34,092 bases of DNA from JAPLKB01 sp964429485. GTDB taxonomy: Bacteria; Desulfobacterota; Syntrophorhabdia; Syntrophorhabdales; Syntrophorhabdaceae. The DNA lies in contig CAYSBW010000024.1 in the NCBI GenBank assembly GCA_964429485.1, forward strand, positions 1-34,092. Reading direction: 5' to 3'. Positions 23,900 to 30,510 of this stretch are shown here, one piece after another. Position 1 is the stretch's first letter; every line of letters starts with the position of its first letter. The notes below the pieces were generated by a model. It did no database searches and was not told the origin of the DNA. It saw nothing but the letters and a program-made list of their open reading frames with translations. The position numbers were made by a program, and so were the translations under genes.

Positions 23900-24616
23900 T
23901 TATTTCCTGTGCTTATCTCCAATTGTTCTCCACAAATTTTTGCCTATAGAAGATACAAAAACTACCGGCATGGATCCTGTAAGCCTTGGTCTGAGCCATC
24001 CACCAGTTGAAACAATATCACTGTCCAGAGGTATGGGAGCATCTCTATCAATAGAGATTACATGTACGCCGGATTTTCTCAGCTTTTCCACTAAAACAGA
24101 ATCTGGAAAATCCCGGAGTCTGCCATATTCTATAAACCTGCCGCTCCAACCATGTAATGTCAAACCAATACCGGCAGTTGCACCGATAATACCATCATTT
24201 GTTCCTCCATGCCCTGACAGGTAAACATTTCCTGTTGCTTCCACAGCTTCTTTTTGTGTTACAATTGTCGAGGCACATCGAATACCAAAGTTGATGAGCA
24301 AATCTGCATCAGGATGATTCTCCGGGCAAACGCACAACCCCGGATCGCTTCCGGGAATAAAATTAGTTTCAATATGAGAAACTGCCTTTGAAATTAATAT
24401 CTCGGAGGGGAAATCCTCAGGACAATTAACTATTACACAGGCTGAACTGTTGTGTGAAGTATATGGTATCCTATCATCCACAAGGAGTTGCTGCCTGACA
24501 ACTCCCCATAAAACACATTCCCGTGGCAATTCATTTTCAAACCACCGCGCAAGTTTGCCTGTTCCTCTGTTTGAACCAAGAATATCAGTATCATCAAATC
24601 CTATATAAATACGCAT
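23900..24616 (-). CDS. TiaS-like protein (bacterial homologue of the archaeal agmatinylcytidine synthetase core)
   Basis: The 238-aa protein starts RIYIGFDDTD, matching the IGIDDTD hallmark of archaeal TiaS, the ATP-dependent enzyme that modifies C34 of tRNA-Ile2 with agmatine. Further matches are VVRQQLLVDDRIPYTSHNSSA (for the RLNP-IPYKTRGNGA block of TiaS) and HGGTNDGIIGATAGIGL...FIEYGRLRDF (for GLIGALAAIG...YELIAYR). These cover the kinase-like and ferredoxin-like parts of TiaS. The OB-fold and zinc ribbon of TiaS (about 420 aa in total) are absent, so tRNA modification is unlikely. It lies 50 bp after tupC with an AAGGTAA ribosome-binding site. Its function is unknown; an ATP-dependent step linked to oxyanion handling is my inference. 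Confidence 0.75.
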   Translation of the reverse strand: MRIYIGFDDTDILGSNRGTGKLARWFENELPRECVLWGVVRQQLLVDDRIPYTSHNSSACVIVNCPEDFPSEILISKAVSHIETNFIPGSDPGLCVCPENHPDADLLINFGIRCASTIVTQKEAVEATGNVYLSGHGGTNDGIIGATAGIGLTLHGWSGRFIEYGRLRDFPDSVLVEKLRKSGVHVISIDRDAPIPLDSDIVSTGGWLRPRLTGSMPVVFVSSIGKNLWRTIGDKHRK

Positions 24617-24666
24617 AAAATATATTACCTTTTTTGTTTAATTATTTTAATTACAATTGTTTTCTC

Positions 24667-25779
24667 TTAATCTTGTTTTTTTATATCCCTTCCGGCAATT
24701 ACGTGGGTAGATGTGGCTTTAAAAGAAGCTGTTACTTCTTTGCCTTCCTGAAGATCAAGTTTCATGCTTGAATTATTCGTCACATAAGCCACCAGAGGAA
24801 AACCACAATCGAGTTGTACTTTCTGATAAGGACCGAGAGGCGTTATTTTTAGAACTTTTCCTGTAAAGATATTTCTCAGGCTTGTTGATCCCTTCACTGA
24901 ATTACTTGAAATTACTACATTTTCAGGCCTAATACACAAAATAACATGTCTTCCTTCTTTCAGAGTCCCCACAGCTTCAATATTCTGTCCATCAACAGAT
25001 ATTGTCAGAATACCGTTCTTTTCTTCTTTTACTATTCCGTCAAGAGTTGTTTCAATACCCACAAAGGTGGCAACAAATTCACTGGCCGGGTGATTCATTA
25101 TTTCTGCTGGTGGTGCAAACTGGACTATATGTCCTTCTTTCATTACTGCAATACGACTGGAGAGTCTTAGAGCCTCCATCCTGTCATGAGTAACAAGTAT
25201 GCTTGTAATTCTTGATTGTTTTAATATCCCTTCCACATCCTCCACAAGAGACTCTCTTGTGGGTGGATCAAGAGCTGAAAAAGGCTCATCGAGAAGAAGT
25301 ATTTCCGGCTTGGTTGCAAAGGCCCTTGCAAGACTCGTCCTTTGAGCTTCACCCCCTGAAAGTGTTCTCGCTGAACGATTGCTCAGATGTTCAATACCAA
25401 AACGTTGCAGATTTTCCATAACAATATTTTTAATTTCAATACCGGCTATATTTCTGAACCTAAGACCTGAGGCAACATTATTAAACACAGTTGTATCAAA
25501 AAGCAGAGGCTCCTGAAAAACCATTGATAACTTTCGCCTGTATTCCTTTAAGGGATATTCCTTTCCCACTTTTTCGCCTCTGAAACATATATTACCTTCA
25601 AAAGGTTTTAATAAAAAGCAAAGTGTTTGAAGTAATGTGGTTTTCCCCGCTCCATTAGGTCCTATAAGAGATACTGCTTCGCCTTCTCTCACAATAAAAG
25701 ATTCAACATCAACGAGTATTGCCTCTCCTCTTTCAACCTTAATATTCATACCTTCCAGTATATTTGTTTCTTTATCCAT
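24667..25779 (-). CDS. tupC: Tungstate/molybdate ABC transporter ATPase (TupC/WtpC-like)
   Basis: The 370-aa ATPase powers import through TupB. Walker A is GPNGAGKTT (40-48), the Q-loop VFQEPLLFD (Q89), the signature LSGGEAQ (140-146), Walker B LLLDEP (161-166) and the H-loop histidine is at 198. Unlike minimal TupC proteins of about 230 aa, it has a C-terminal extension from about 235 with CIRPENVVIS and a TOBE-like segment (IFTGKVLKITPLGPYQKVQL). Such segments bind oxyanion in ModC/WtpC, so it may sense its own substrate. The start ATG has AGAGGA rather far upstream (13 bases). Confidence 0.9.
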   Translation of the reverse strand: MDKETNILEGMNIKVERGEAILVDVESFIVREGEAVSLIGPNGAGKTTLLQTLCFLLKPFEGNICFRGEKVGKEYPLKEYRRKLSMVFQEPLLFDTTVFNNVASGLRFRNIAGIEIKNIVMENLQRFGIEHLSNRSARTLSGGEAQRTSLARAFATKPEILLLDEPFSALDPPTRESLVEDVEGILKQSRITSILVTHDRMEALRLSSRIAVMKEGHIVQFAPPAEIMNHPASEFVATFVGIETTLDGIVKEEKNGILTISVDGQNIEAVGTLKEGRHVILCIRPENVVISSNSVKGSTSLRNIFTGKVLKITPLGPYQKVQLDCGFPLVAYVTNNSSMKLDLQEGKEVTASFKATSTHVIAGRDIKKQD

Positions 25780-25844
25780 CTTTATATTTTAATCCTCTTT
25801 TAATTATTAATCGCTTACACCATTCAACAATTATTCTGATCGAC

Positions 25845-26543
25845 TTACCTTGGTCTTTCTCTTTGCTGCACATAGGTTAAAATAACATTTATGAAATATG
25901 CAAGAGCAAGCAATATAATACTTAATGCAATAGCTATATCAAAATTTCCTTTACTCGTTTCCATAACTGTAGCTGTTGTAAGAACACGGGTATAACCTTT
26001 TATGTTTCCACCAACCATTATGGAAGCCCCGACTTCAGATATTACTCCGCCAAATCCTGCCATAACAGCAGCAAAAAGGGAAAGTTTTGCTTCTTTTATA
26101 AGCATCCATACTAATTGTAATTTGTTGGCGCCAAGAGCTATTATTTGAAGCCTCATTTTTTTTGGAAGCTGCTGCATAGCAGCAACAGTTATGCCCATTA
26201 CAATGGGGGTGGCTATAACCGACTGTGCAATGATGATTGCTGAAGGAGTATAAAGAAGACTCAGAAAACCCAGGGGACCACTTCTCCACAAAAATATAGA
26301 AACAAAGAGACCAACTACAACTGGGGGCAATCCCATTGCAGTATTTATAAGGCTTACAACAATTTTTTTACCGGGAAATTGCGTAAGAGCAACAAGAGTA
26401 CCCACTGACACGCCTATCAAAAGACTTATTATTGTTGCTATTCCTGAAACCTTAAGAGATAAAAAGGTAATATCCAATACCTCCTTGTCCATGGTAAATA
26501 ACAACAAAATTGCTTTTTGAATTCCCTCAATAATCAAGTCCAT
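25845..26543 (-). CDS. tupB: Tungstate ABC transporter permease (TupB)
   Basis: The 232-aa inner-membrane protein is rich in hydrophobic helices. It carries the ABC-permease EAA loop (ALGANKLQLVWMLIKEAKLS, about 136-155). The TupB/WtpB-type segments PPVVVGLFVSIFLW (73-86) and ISEVGASIMVGGNIKGYTR (168-186) distinguish it from phosphate or sulfate permeases. It pairs with TupA and TupC. AGGAG lies five bases before the ATG at 26543. An 18-bp hairpin separates it from tupA. Confidence 0.94.
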   Translation of the reverse strand: MDLIIEGIQKAILLLFTMDKEVLDITFLSLKVSGIATIISLLIGVSVGTLVALTQFPGKKIVVSLINTAMGLPPVVVGLFVSIFLWRSGPLGFLSLLYTPSAIIIAQSVIATPIVMGITVAAMQQLPKKMRLQIIALGANKLQLVWMLIKEAKLSLFAAVMAGFGGVISEVGASIMVGGNIKGYTRVLTTATVMETSKGNFDIAIALSIILLALAYFINVILTYVQQRERPR

Positions 26544-26557
26544 TATTTCTCCTGCAG

Positions 26558-26606
26558 AAAAAATATTGCTTTATCGTTCAATAATATAAACGATAAAGCA
26601 ATATTT
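26558..26606 (-). terminator. Long hairpin between tupA and tupB (attenuator or mRNA stabiliser)
   Basis: AAATATTGCTTTATCGTT (26561-26578) and AACGATAAAGCAATATTT (26589-26606) are perfect complements, giving an 18-bp stem with a 10-nt loop. On the transcribed minus strand the stem ends in a run of six T's (26563-26558), three of them outside the stem. This could terminate part of the transcripts after tupA or protect the tupA mRNA, giving more binding protein than permease. It could also be a protein-binding dyad. Confidence 0.65.
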
Positions 26607-26652
26607 AAAATAAAAAAACAATTTAGTTTCGTTCTTTTTTTATACTGTGGAT

Positions 26653-27501
26653 TTACTTGCCCAGATCCTCTACCTTTTTCCCTGCATCAGGAAAAAATAA
26701 AGGGGAACCAAATTTGTCTACACCATATGTTTTTATTATGCTCTGAGCTCCACTGGAAACCATAAAATCAGCAAAGGCTTTTGCACCTGCAGAATTGACT
26801 TTAGGCCATTTTACAGGATTTACTTCGATTACATGATAGATATTAAGTAATACAGCATCGCCTTCAGCAAGAATATCAAGAGAAAGTCTTTTCTTTAATG
26901 CAAGATAGGTCCCACGGTCAGCAAGGGTATATACAGCTTTTTCTGAAGCAACATTCAAGGTCTGGCCCATGCCAAGCCCTGTCTGCTGATACCACTTTTC
27001 ACCTTCAAATTTCACGCCTGATTTTTTCCAGATGTCCTTTTCCTTTGCATGTGTACCTGAATTATCTCCCCTTGACATAAAAATATTCTGAGTTGAGGCT
27101 ATTTTCTTAAAAACTTCCACTGTAGATTTCATACCTTTAATTTTTGCAGGGTCTGAAGCCGGCCCTACAACAACAAAGTCATTATGCATTACCAGTCTGC
27201 GGTTAATTCCATAGCCATTTTTTACAAATTCTTCCTCTGACTTTGGAGAATGAACAAGAAGAACATCAGCTTCTCCTTTCTTACCCATAGCCATTGCCTG
27301 ACCTGAACCAACAGCAATGGTTTTCACAAAATAACCTGTCTTTTTTTCAAAAATAGGTATTAACACGTCGAGAAGCCCTGAATCCTGCGTACTTGTTGTT
27401 GTTGCAAGAATAACATTCTTCTCAAAAGCCTGAACTGAAGATATACCTGTAAACAAAAGAATCGCCATTAAAATTAAAGAAATACTTGCTAATTTTTTCA
27501 T
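26653..27501 (-). CDS. tupA: Tungstate-binding periplasmic protein (TupA)
   Basis: TupA captures tungstate in the periplasm for the TupBC importer. The 282-aa protein has a signal peptide (KKLASISLILMAILLFTG, cleavage after VQA near 25). It has the TupA hallmark TTTS at 34-37 (ILATTTSTQDSGLLD), a VGSGQAMAMGKKGEADVLLVH block, FMSRGDNSGTHAKE and the C-terminal SPLFFPDAGK. TTTS supplies hydroxyl ligands to the oxyanion. I chose the ATG at 27501, with AAAGGAGT seven bases upstream; a GTG three codons earlier overlaps that site. It lies 21 bp after the upstream paralogue. Confidence 0.95.
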   Translation of the reverse strand: MKKLASISLILMAILLFTGISSVQAFEKNVILATTTSTQDSGLLDVLIPIFEKKTGYFVKTIAVGSGQAMAMGKKGEADVLLVHSPKSEEEFVKNGYGINRRLVMHNDFVVVGPASDPAKIKGMKSTVEVFKKIASTQNIFMSRGDNSGTHAKEKDIWKKSGVKFEGEKWYQQTGLGMGQTLNVASEKAVYTLADRGTYLALKKRLSLDILAEGDAVLLNIYHVIEVNPVKWPKVNSAGAKAFADFMVSSGAQSIIKTYGVDKFGSPLFFPDAGKKVEDLGK

Positions 27502-27522
27502 TATTTTCACTCCTTTATATGA

Positions 27523-28377
27523 TTAATTATTTTTCTGTAAGCTCTTCCATTCCTTTGAGTTAGGGAAGAAAAGCGGACTGCCATATTTATCTTTGCCATA
27601 ATCTTTGATTATAGCCTGACCTTTGTCCGGAGATGTCAGCCATTTAACAAACTTAGCTGCATCCTCCTCATTAACTTTCGGAAACTTTGCAGGATTTACA
27701 GGAATTAATGAAATATAATTCAACAAAGCTTCATCGCCTTCCACAAGAATATCAAGTTGGATTTGATCCTTTATGGACAGATAAGTTGCCCTATCAATTA
27801 CCGTATAAGCTTTTTTCTGGTCTGTATAGCGTAGAGTGGAAACGTTTCCTTCTGATCCTTTTTCATATACAACATACCATGGGCTGGAGGGCTTTATGCC
27901 TGCCTTTTCCCATAACAGCATCTCTGCTACATGCGTACCTGATTTATCTCCTCTTGTAATAAATGTTACATTCTTTTTTGAAATATCTCTAAGTGCTTCA
28001 CCCGCACTTTTCTTTCCTTTAATATTTGCCGGATCATCTTTTGGACCTACAATGACAAAGTCATTATACATAAGATCCACTCTTTGGGTCCCAAATCCTT
28101 CCTTCACAAATTTTTCTTCCAGGGATTTTGCATGAACCATAACAAGATCAACATTTCCTTTACGGGCTATATTCAAGGCTGCACCAGTACCGGCTCCAAC
28201 ATGACGCACCCTTACACCGGTTTCTTTTTCAAAGTTATCTTCCAATACACTTACAATACCTGAATCAATAGGGCCTATAGTGCTTGACATAAGAATAAAA
28301 TTACTGCTCTCTGCCAGACTGAAACCGGGAACTAAAAATAAAACGTAAAACAAAACTGCACAAATCCATCTCTTCAT
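27523..28377 (-). CDS. TupA paralogue with altered ligand loop
   Basis: The 284-aa exported solute-binding protein (signal peptide to about residue 22) shares TupA's overall sequence. Shared blocks are VGAGTGAALNIARKGNVDLV, FVIVGPKDDPANIKGKKS, FITRGDKSGTHVAEM and GSPLFFPNSKEW. The first ligand loop differs: SSTIGPIDSG (31-40) stands where tupA has TTTSTQDSG, so the TTTS motif is lost and the loop is one residue longer. It may therefore prefer another oxyanion (molybdate, vanadate, selenate) or have a changed affinity. AGGAGG is seven bases before the start. It is the first gene of the minus-strand tup unit and shares the permease with tupA, by inference. Confidence 0.88.
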   Translation of the reverse strand: MKRWICAVLFYVLFLVPGFSLAESSNFILMSSTIGPIDSGIVSVLEDNFEKETGVRVRHVGAGTGAALNIARKGNVDLVMVHAKSLEEKFVKEGFGTQRVDLMYNDFVIVGPKDDPANIKGKKSAGEALRDISKKNVTFITRGDKSGTHVAEMLLWEKAGIKPSSPWYVVYEKGSEGNVSTLRYTDQKKAYTVIDRATYLSIKDQIQLDILVEGDEALLNYISLIPVNPAKFPKVNEEDAAKFVKWLTSPDKGQAIIKDYGKDKYGSPLFFPNSKEWKSLQKNN

Positions 28378-28439
28378 AAAAGGACCTCCTGTTAAAAATA
28401 TTTATATATAAATATAATTAATAATAATAAAGAATTTAC

Positions 28440-28496
28440 ATTATAAATGCAAGATAATGATTGATGGAGGGTCTATATAATAACCATTAATTACTA
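28440..28496 (-). promoter_or_regulatory. Candidate tup operon promoter with upstream dyad
   Basis: On minus, TATAAT is at 28445-28440, predicting a start near 28433 and a 55-nt leader. No recognisable -35 lies at the right distance (TCCATC at 17 bp), as in activator-dependent promoters. An imperfect 13-bp dyad, TAATGATTGATGG (28455-28467) and CCATTAATTACTA (28484-28496), with 10 of 13 bases matching, covers about -22 to -63. It is a plausible site for the divergent regulator. Confidence 0.4.
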
Positions 28497-28560
28497 AATA
28501 ACTAATAATATCCATGTTGTTACATTATTACGATTCTTGCATTAGAAACAGAACATTATA

Positions 28561-28719
28561 TTACCTGTCTTGCCTTATTTTTTCCAACATTAACTGCTCT
28601 TTCTTTTTATCGCTTGGTTCTTCGGGAAATGTCCTATCATTATTTGCATAAATGAGAATAAAAAGGGTGTCTTTGCTGATGTTATATCCGGATATATAGT
28701 CATACTGATAATTTTTTTG
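28561..28719 (-). pseudogene. Start-less 52-codon frame, possible gene remnant
   Basis: A 52-codon open frame on minus runs from a stop upstream to a TAA at 28563-28561. It has no ATG, GTG or TTG until residue 44. Its protein-like composition (NISKDTLFILIYANNDR, EEPSDKKKEQLMLEKIRQDR) suggests the decayed C-terminal part of an old gene. It lies inside the divergent regulatory gap and contains the TATATCCGGATATA palindrome. Chance is a serious alternative. Confidence 0.2.
28683..28696. promoter_or_regulatory. Perfect 14-bp palindrome upstream of the regulator gene
   Basis: TATATCCGGATATA at 28683-28696 is a perfect palindrome. It lies 51 bp upstream of the regulator's -35 element. The TATAT/ATATA arms loosely recall ModE operators, but no ModE is seen here. 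It could be an autoregulatory site for the HTH/COG1910 protein. Confidence 0.35.
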
Positions 28720-28747
28720 TTATTACGTTAAAATTTGTATTTTAAAT

Positions 28748-28776
28748 TTGATAATATTGTATCTTTTGTTTATAAT
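28748..28776 (+). promoter_or_regulatory. Promoter of the regulator, predicted leaderless
   Basis: TTGATA (28748-28753) and TATAAT (28771-28776) are separated by 17 bp. The start site expected seven bases downstream is 28783, which is the A of the ATG. There is no Shine-Dalgarno before this ATG. The regulator is therefore predicted to be translated from a leaderless mRNA. Confidence 0.6.
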
Positions 28777-28782
28777 GTATAC

Positions 28783-29655
28783 ATGGAAATTATATCAGCC
28801 AGAGACCTTTCAAAATATTTAAAGATAAATGAAAAGAAAATCTATAAGCTTGTCCAGGAATCAAAACTGCCTCACATAAAGATAGGTGGGAAAATAGCCT
28901 TTACAAAAGAAATGATTGACAAATGGATACTGGAGAGCACTGCAAGAGAGGAAAATCTCTTCATAGCTGGTAGCGATGATATTTTTCTTCGAAGAATTAT
29001 CGATGTTTATAATAGTAAAAATAATTCTACCATCTACTATGCACCAATCGGAAGCATTAACGGATTAAAGGTCCTTAAGAATGGCGGCGCCACAATGTCT
29101 TGTGTCCATATCCTGGATATAGAAAAAAAAGAATACAATACTTCCTACGTAGACAGATATCTTTCTGGTGATGATTATATTGTAATTCAGATGTTTTTTA
29201 GAGAACAGGGTCTGTATATTCAAAAAAATAATCCAAAAATCATAACCTCCATTGAAGATATTGCTGCTAAAAATGCAACTTTCATAAACAGGAACCAGGG
29301 TTCGGGAACAAGGCTGCTTTTCGATTTTCTGCTAAGGGAAAAAAAGATAGATTCTTCCGATATCAAAGGATATAACAACGAAGTCGAATCTCATCTCCAG
29401 GCTGGTTTGAATGTTATAAAAGGTAATGCTGACGTTTCCTTCGGAGTAGTACATTTGGCCCACATGCTTGGCTTGAACAGTGTTTCCCTTTTTAAAGAAA
29501 GATTTGACATGGTGATCCCGAAAGAACACTTCTATAATACATATGTAAAAAGTTTTCTCTCTTTCTTTGAACAACCTGTTCTTCTGACACATATAAAAGA
29601 TTTTACCGGCTATGATGCTTCAAGAATAGGCAGCGTTCTCCATCCCAGAGCATAA
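28783..29655 (+). CDS. One-component oxyanion regulator: excisionase-type HTH + COG1910 molybdate-binding-like domain
   Basis: The 290-aa cytoplasmic protein has two parts. Residues 1-50 form an excisionase/MerR-like helix-turn-helix (SARDLSKYLKINEKKIYKL, then LPHIKIGGKIAFTKEMIDKW). Residues 60-285 form a periplasmic-binding-protein fold of the COG1910 type. Its landmarks are AGSDDIFLRRIIDVY, APIGSINGLKVLKNGGAT, FREQGLYI, FINRNQGSGTRLLFDF, NADVSFGVVHLA and VIPKEHF. There is no signal peptide, so the ligand domain acts inside the cell. Divergent orientation from the tup genes indicates that it controls them in response to tungstate or molybdate (inference). The start is the ATG at 28783; a TTG 16 codons upstream would lie over the promoter. 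Confidence 0.9.
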   Translation: MEIISARDLSKYLKINEKKIYKLVQESKLPHIKIGGKIAFTKEMIDKWILESTAREENLFIAGSDDIFLRRIIDVYNSKNNSTIYYAPIGSINGLKVLKNGGATMSCVHILDIEKKEYNTSYVDRYLSGDDYIVIQMFFREQGLYIQKNNPKIITSIEDIAAKNATFINRNQGSGTRLLFDFLLREKKIDSSDIKGYNNEVESHLQAGLNVIKGNADVSFGVVHLAHMLGLNSVSLFKERFDMVIPKEHFYNTYVKSFLSFFEQPVLLTHIKDFTGYDASRIGSVLHPRA

Positions 29656-29664
29656 CAAATATCA

Positions 29665-30495
29665 TTGATATCTTTGCAGAAAACATTTAAAACACGTGTG
29701 GATCTAATTCTGGAAAAAGGTTCAGAAGAACTTTTTCCTGAGGAAATTTATGCTCTTTTATCAAATTCCGGAATATGGATTGAAGAAAAAGAAAATTATA
29801 ATATTATAAAATCCTATCCTAAAAATATTGATACATATCTTGAATGCCTTAAAAAACTGAATATCAAAATAATAAAAATAGATATACAAAAGGAAGAAGA
29901 ACTCGATTATGCTGATCTGACAAAAAAATATTTCAGACCGATAAAAGTCGATGATATCACTATTCTTGCACCCTGGAACAAACAGAATACAAAGGGAAAC
30001 AAAATTATAATAGAGCCGGGCATGGCATTTGGGACCGGAAGACATGAATCAACAAAAATAATGTTAAAATTAATGAAAATGATCAACTTAGCAAGTAGAA
30101 ATGTGCTTGATCTCGGTTGTGGTTCAGGAATACTTTCTCTTTATGCTGCATTGCTCGATGCTAAAAAAGTTATTGCCCTTGACAACGACATGGATACAGT
30201 TCTTTCTGCAAAAAAAAATATCATCCTTAACAATACAGATAAAATTTCTCTCCTCTGCACAGACCTTATTAACATGTCGGGAAAATATGAAGTTGTACTT
30301 GCAAATCTTGATATTAGAACCTTTACAAAGTTGTCAGAAAAAATTAAGGGATTAGTTGATAACGAAGGTTATATTATAATCTCCGGCATACTAAACAAAG
30401 AGAAAAAAAGGCTTGTTTCCCTGCTGCCAACTTTCGATCTTATTCAAATTGAGAAAAAAAATTCATGGTGCGGTTTTATATTCAAAAAAATCTGA
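29665..30495 (+). CDS. prmA: Ribosomal protein L11 methyltransferase (PrmA)
   Basis: PrmA uses S-adenosylmethionine to methylate ribosomal protein L11. The 276-aa protein has a small N-terminal alpha/beta domain, then the PrmA signature EPGMAFGTGRHEST (117-130). The SAM-binding VLDLGCGSGILSLYAA (147-162) and the NxxD/N-type VVLANLDIR follow. There is no ATG before residue 120, so a non-AUG start is needed. The TTG at 29665 is the first possibility and a TTG at 29674 the next. Neither has a Shine-Dalgarno, and the frame continues that of the regulator, whose stop codon is 9 bp upstream. Translation by coupling to the regulator is likely. Confidence 0.92.
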   Translation: MISLQKTFKTRVDLILEKGSEELFPEEIYALLSNSGIWIEEKENYNIIKSYPKNIDTYLECLKKLNIKIIKIDIQKEEELDYADLTKKYFRPIKVDDITILAPWNKQNTKGNKIIIEPGMAFGTGRHESTKIMLKLMKMINLASRNVLDLGCGSGILSLYAALLDAKKVIALDNDMDTVLSAKKNIILNNTDKISLLCTDLINMSGKYEVVLANLDIRTFTKLSEKIKGLVDNEGYIIISGILNKEKKRLVSLLPTFDLIQIEKKNSWCGFIFKKI

Positions 30496-30510
30496 TAAAT
30501 AACAGTTCCA

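Noticed and set aside
28378..28782. ModE or TunR binding sites in the divergent gap
   Set aside because: No ModE or recombinase-like TunR gene is in the window, and the dyads do not clearly match a consensus I can recall.
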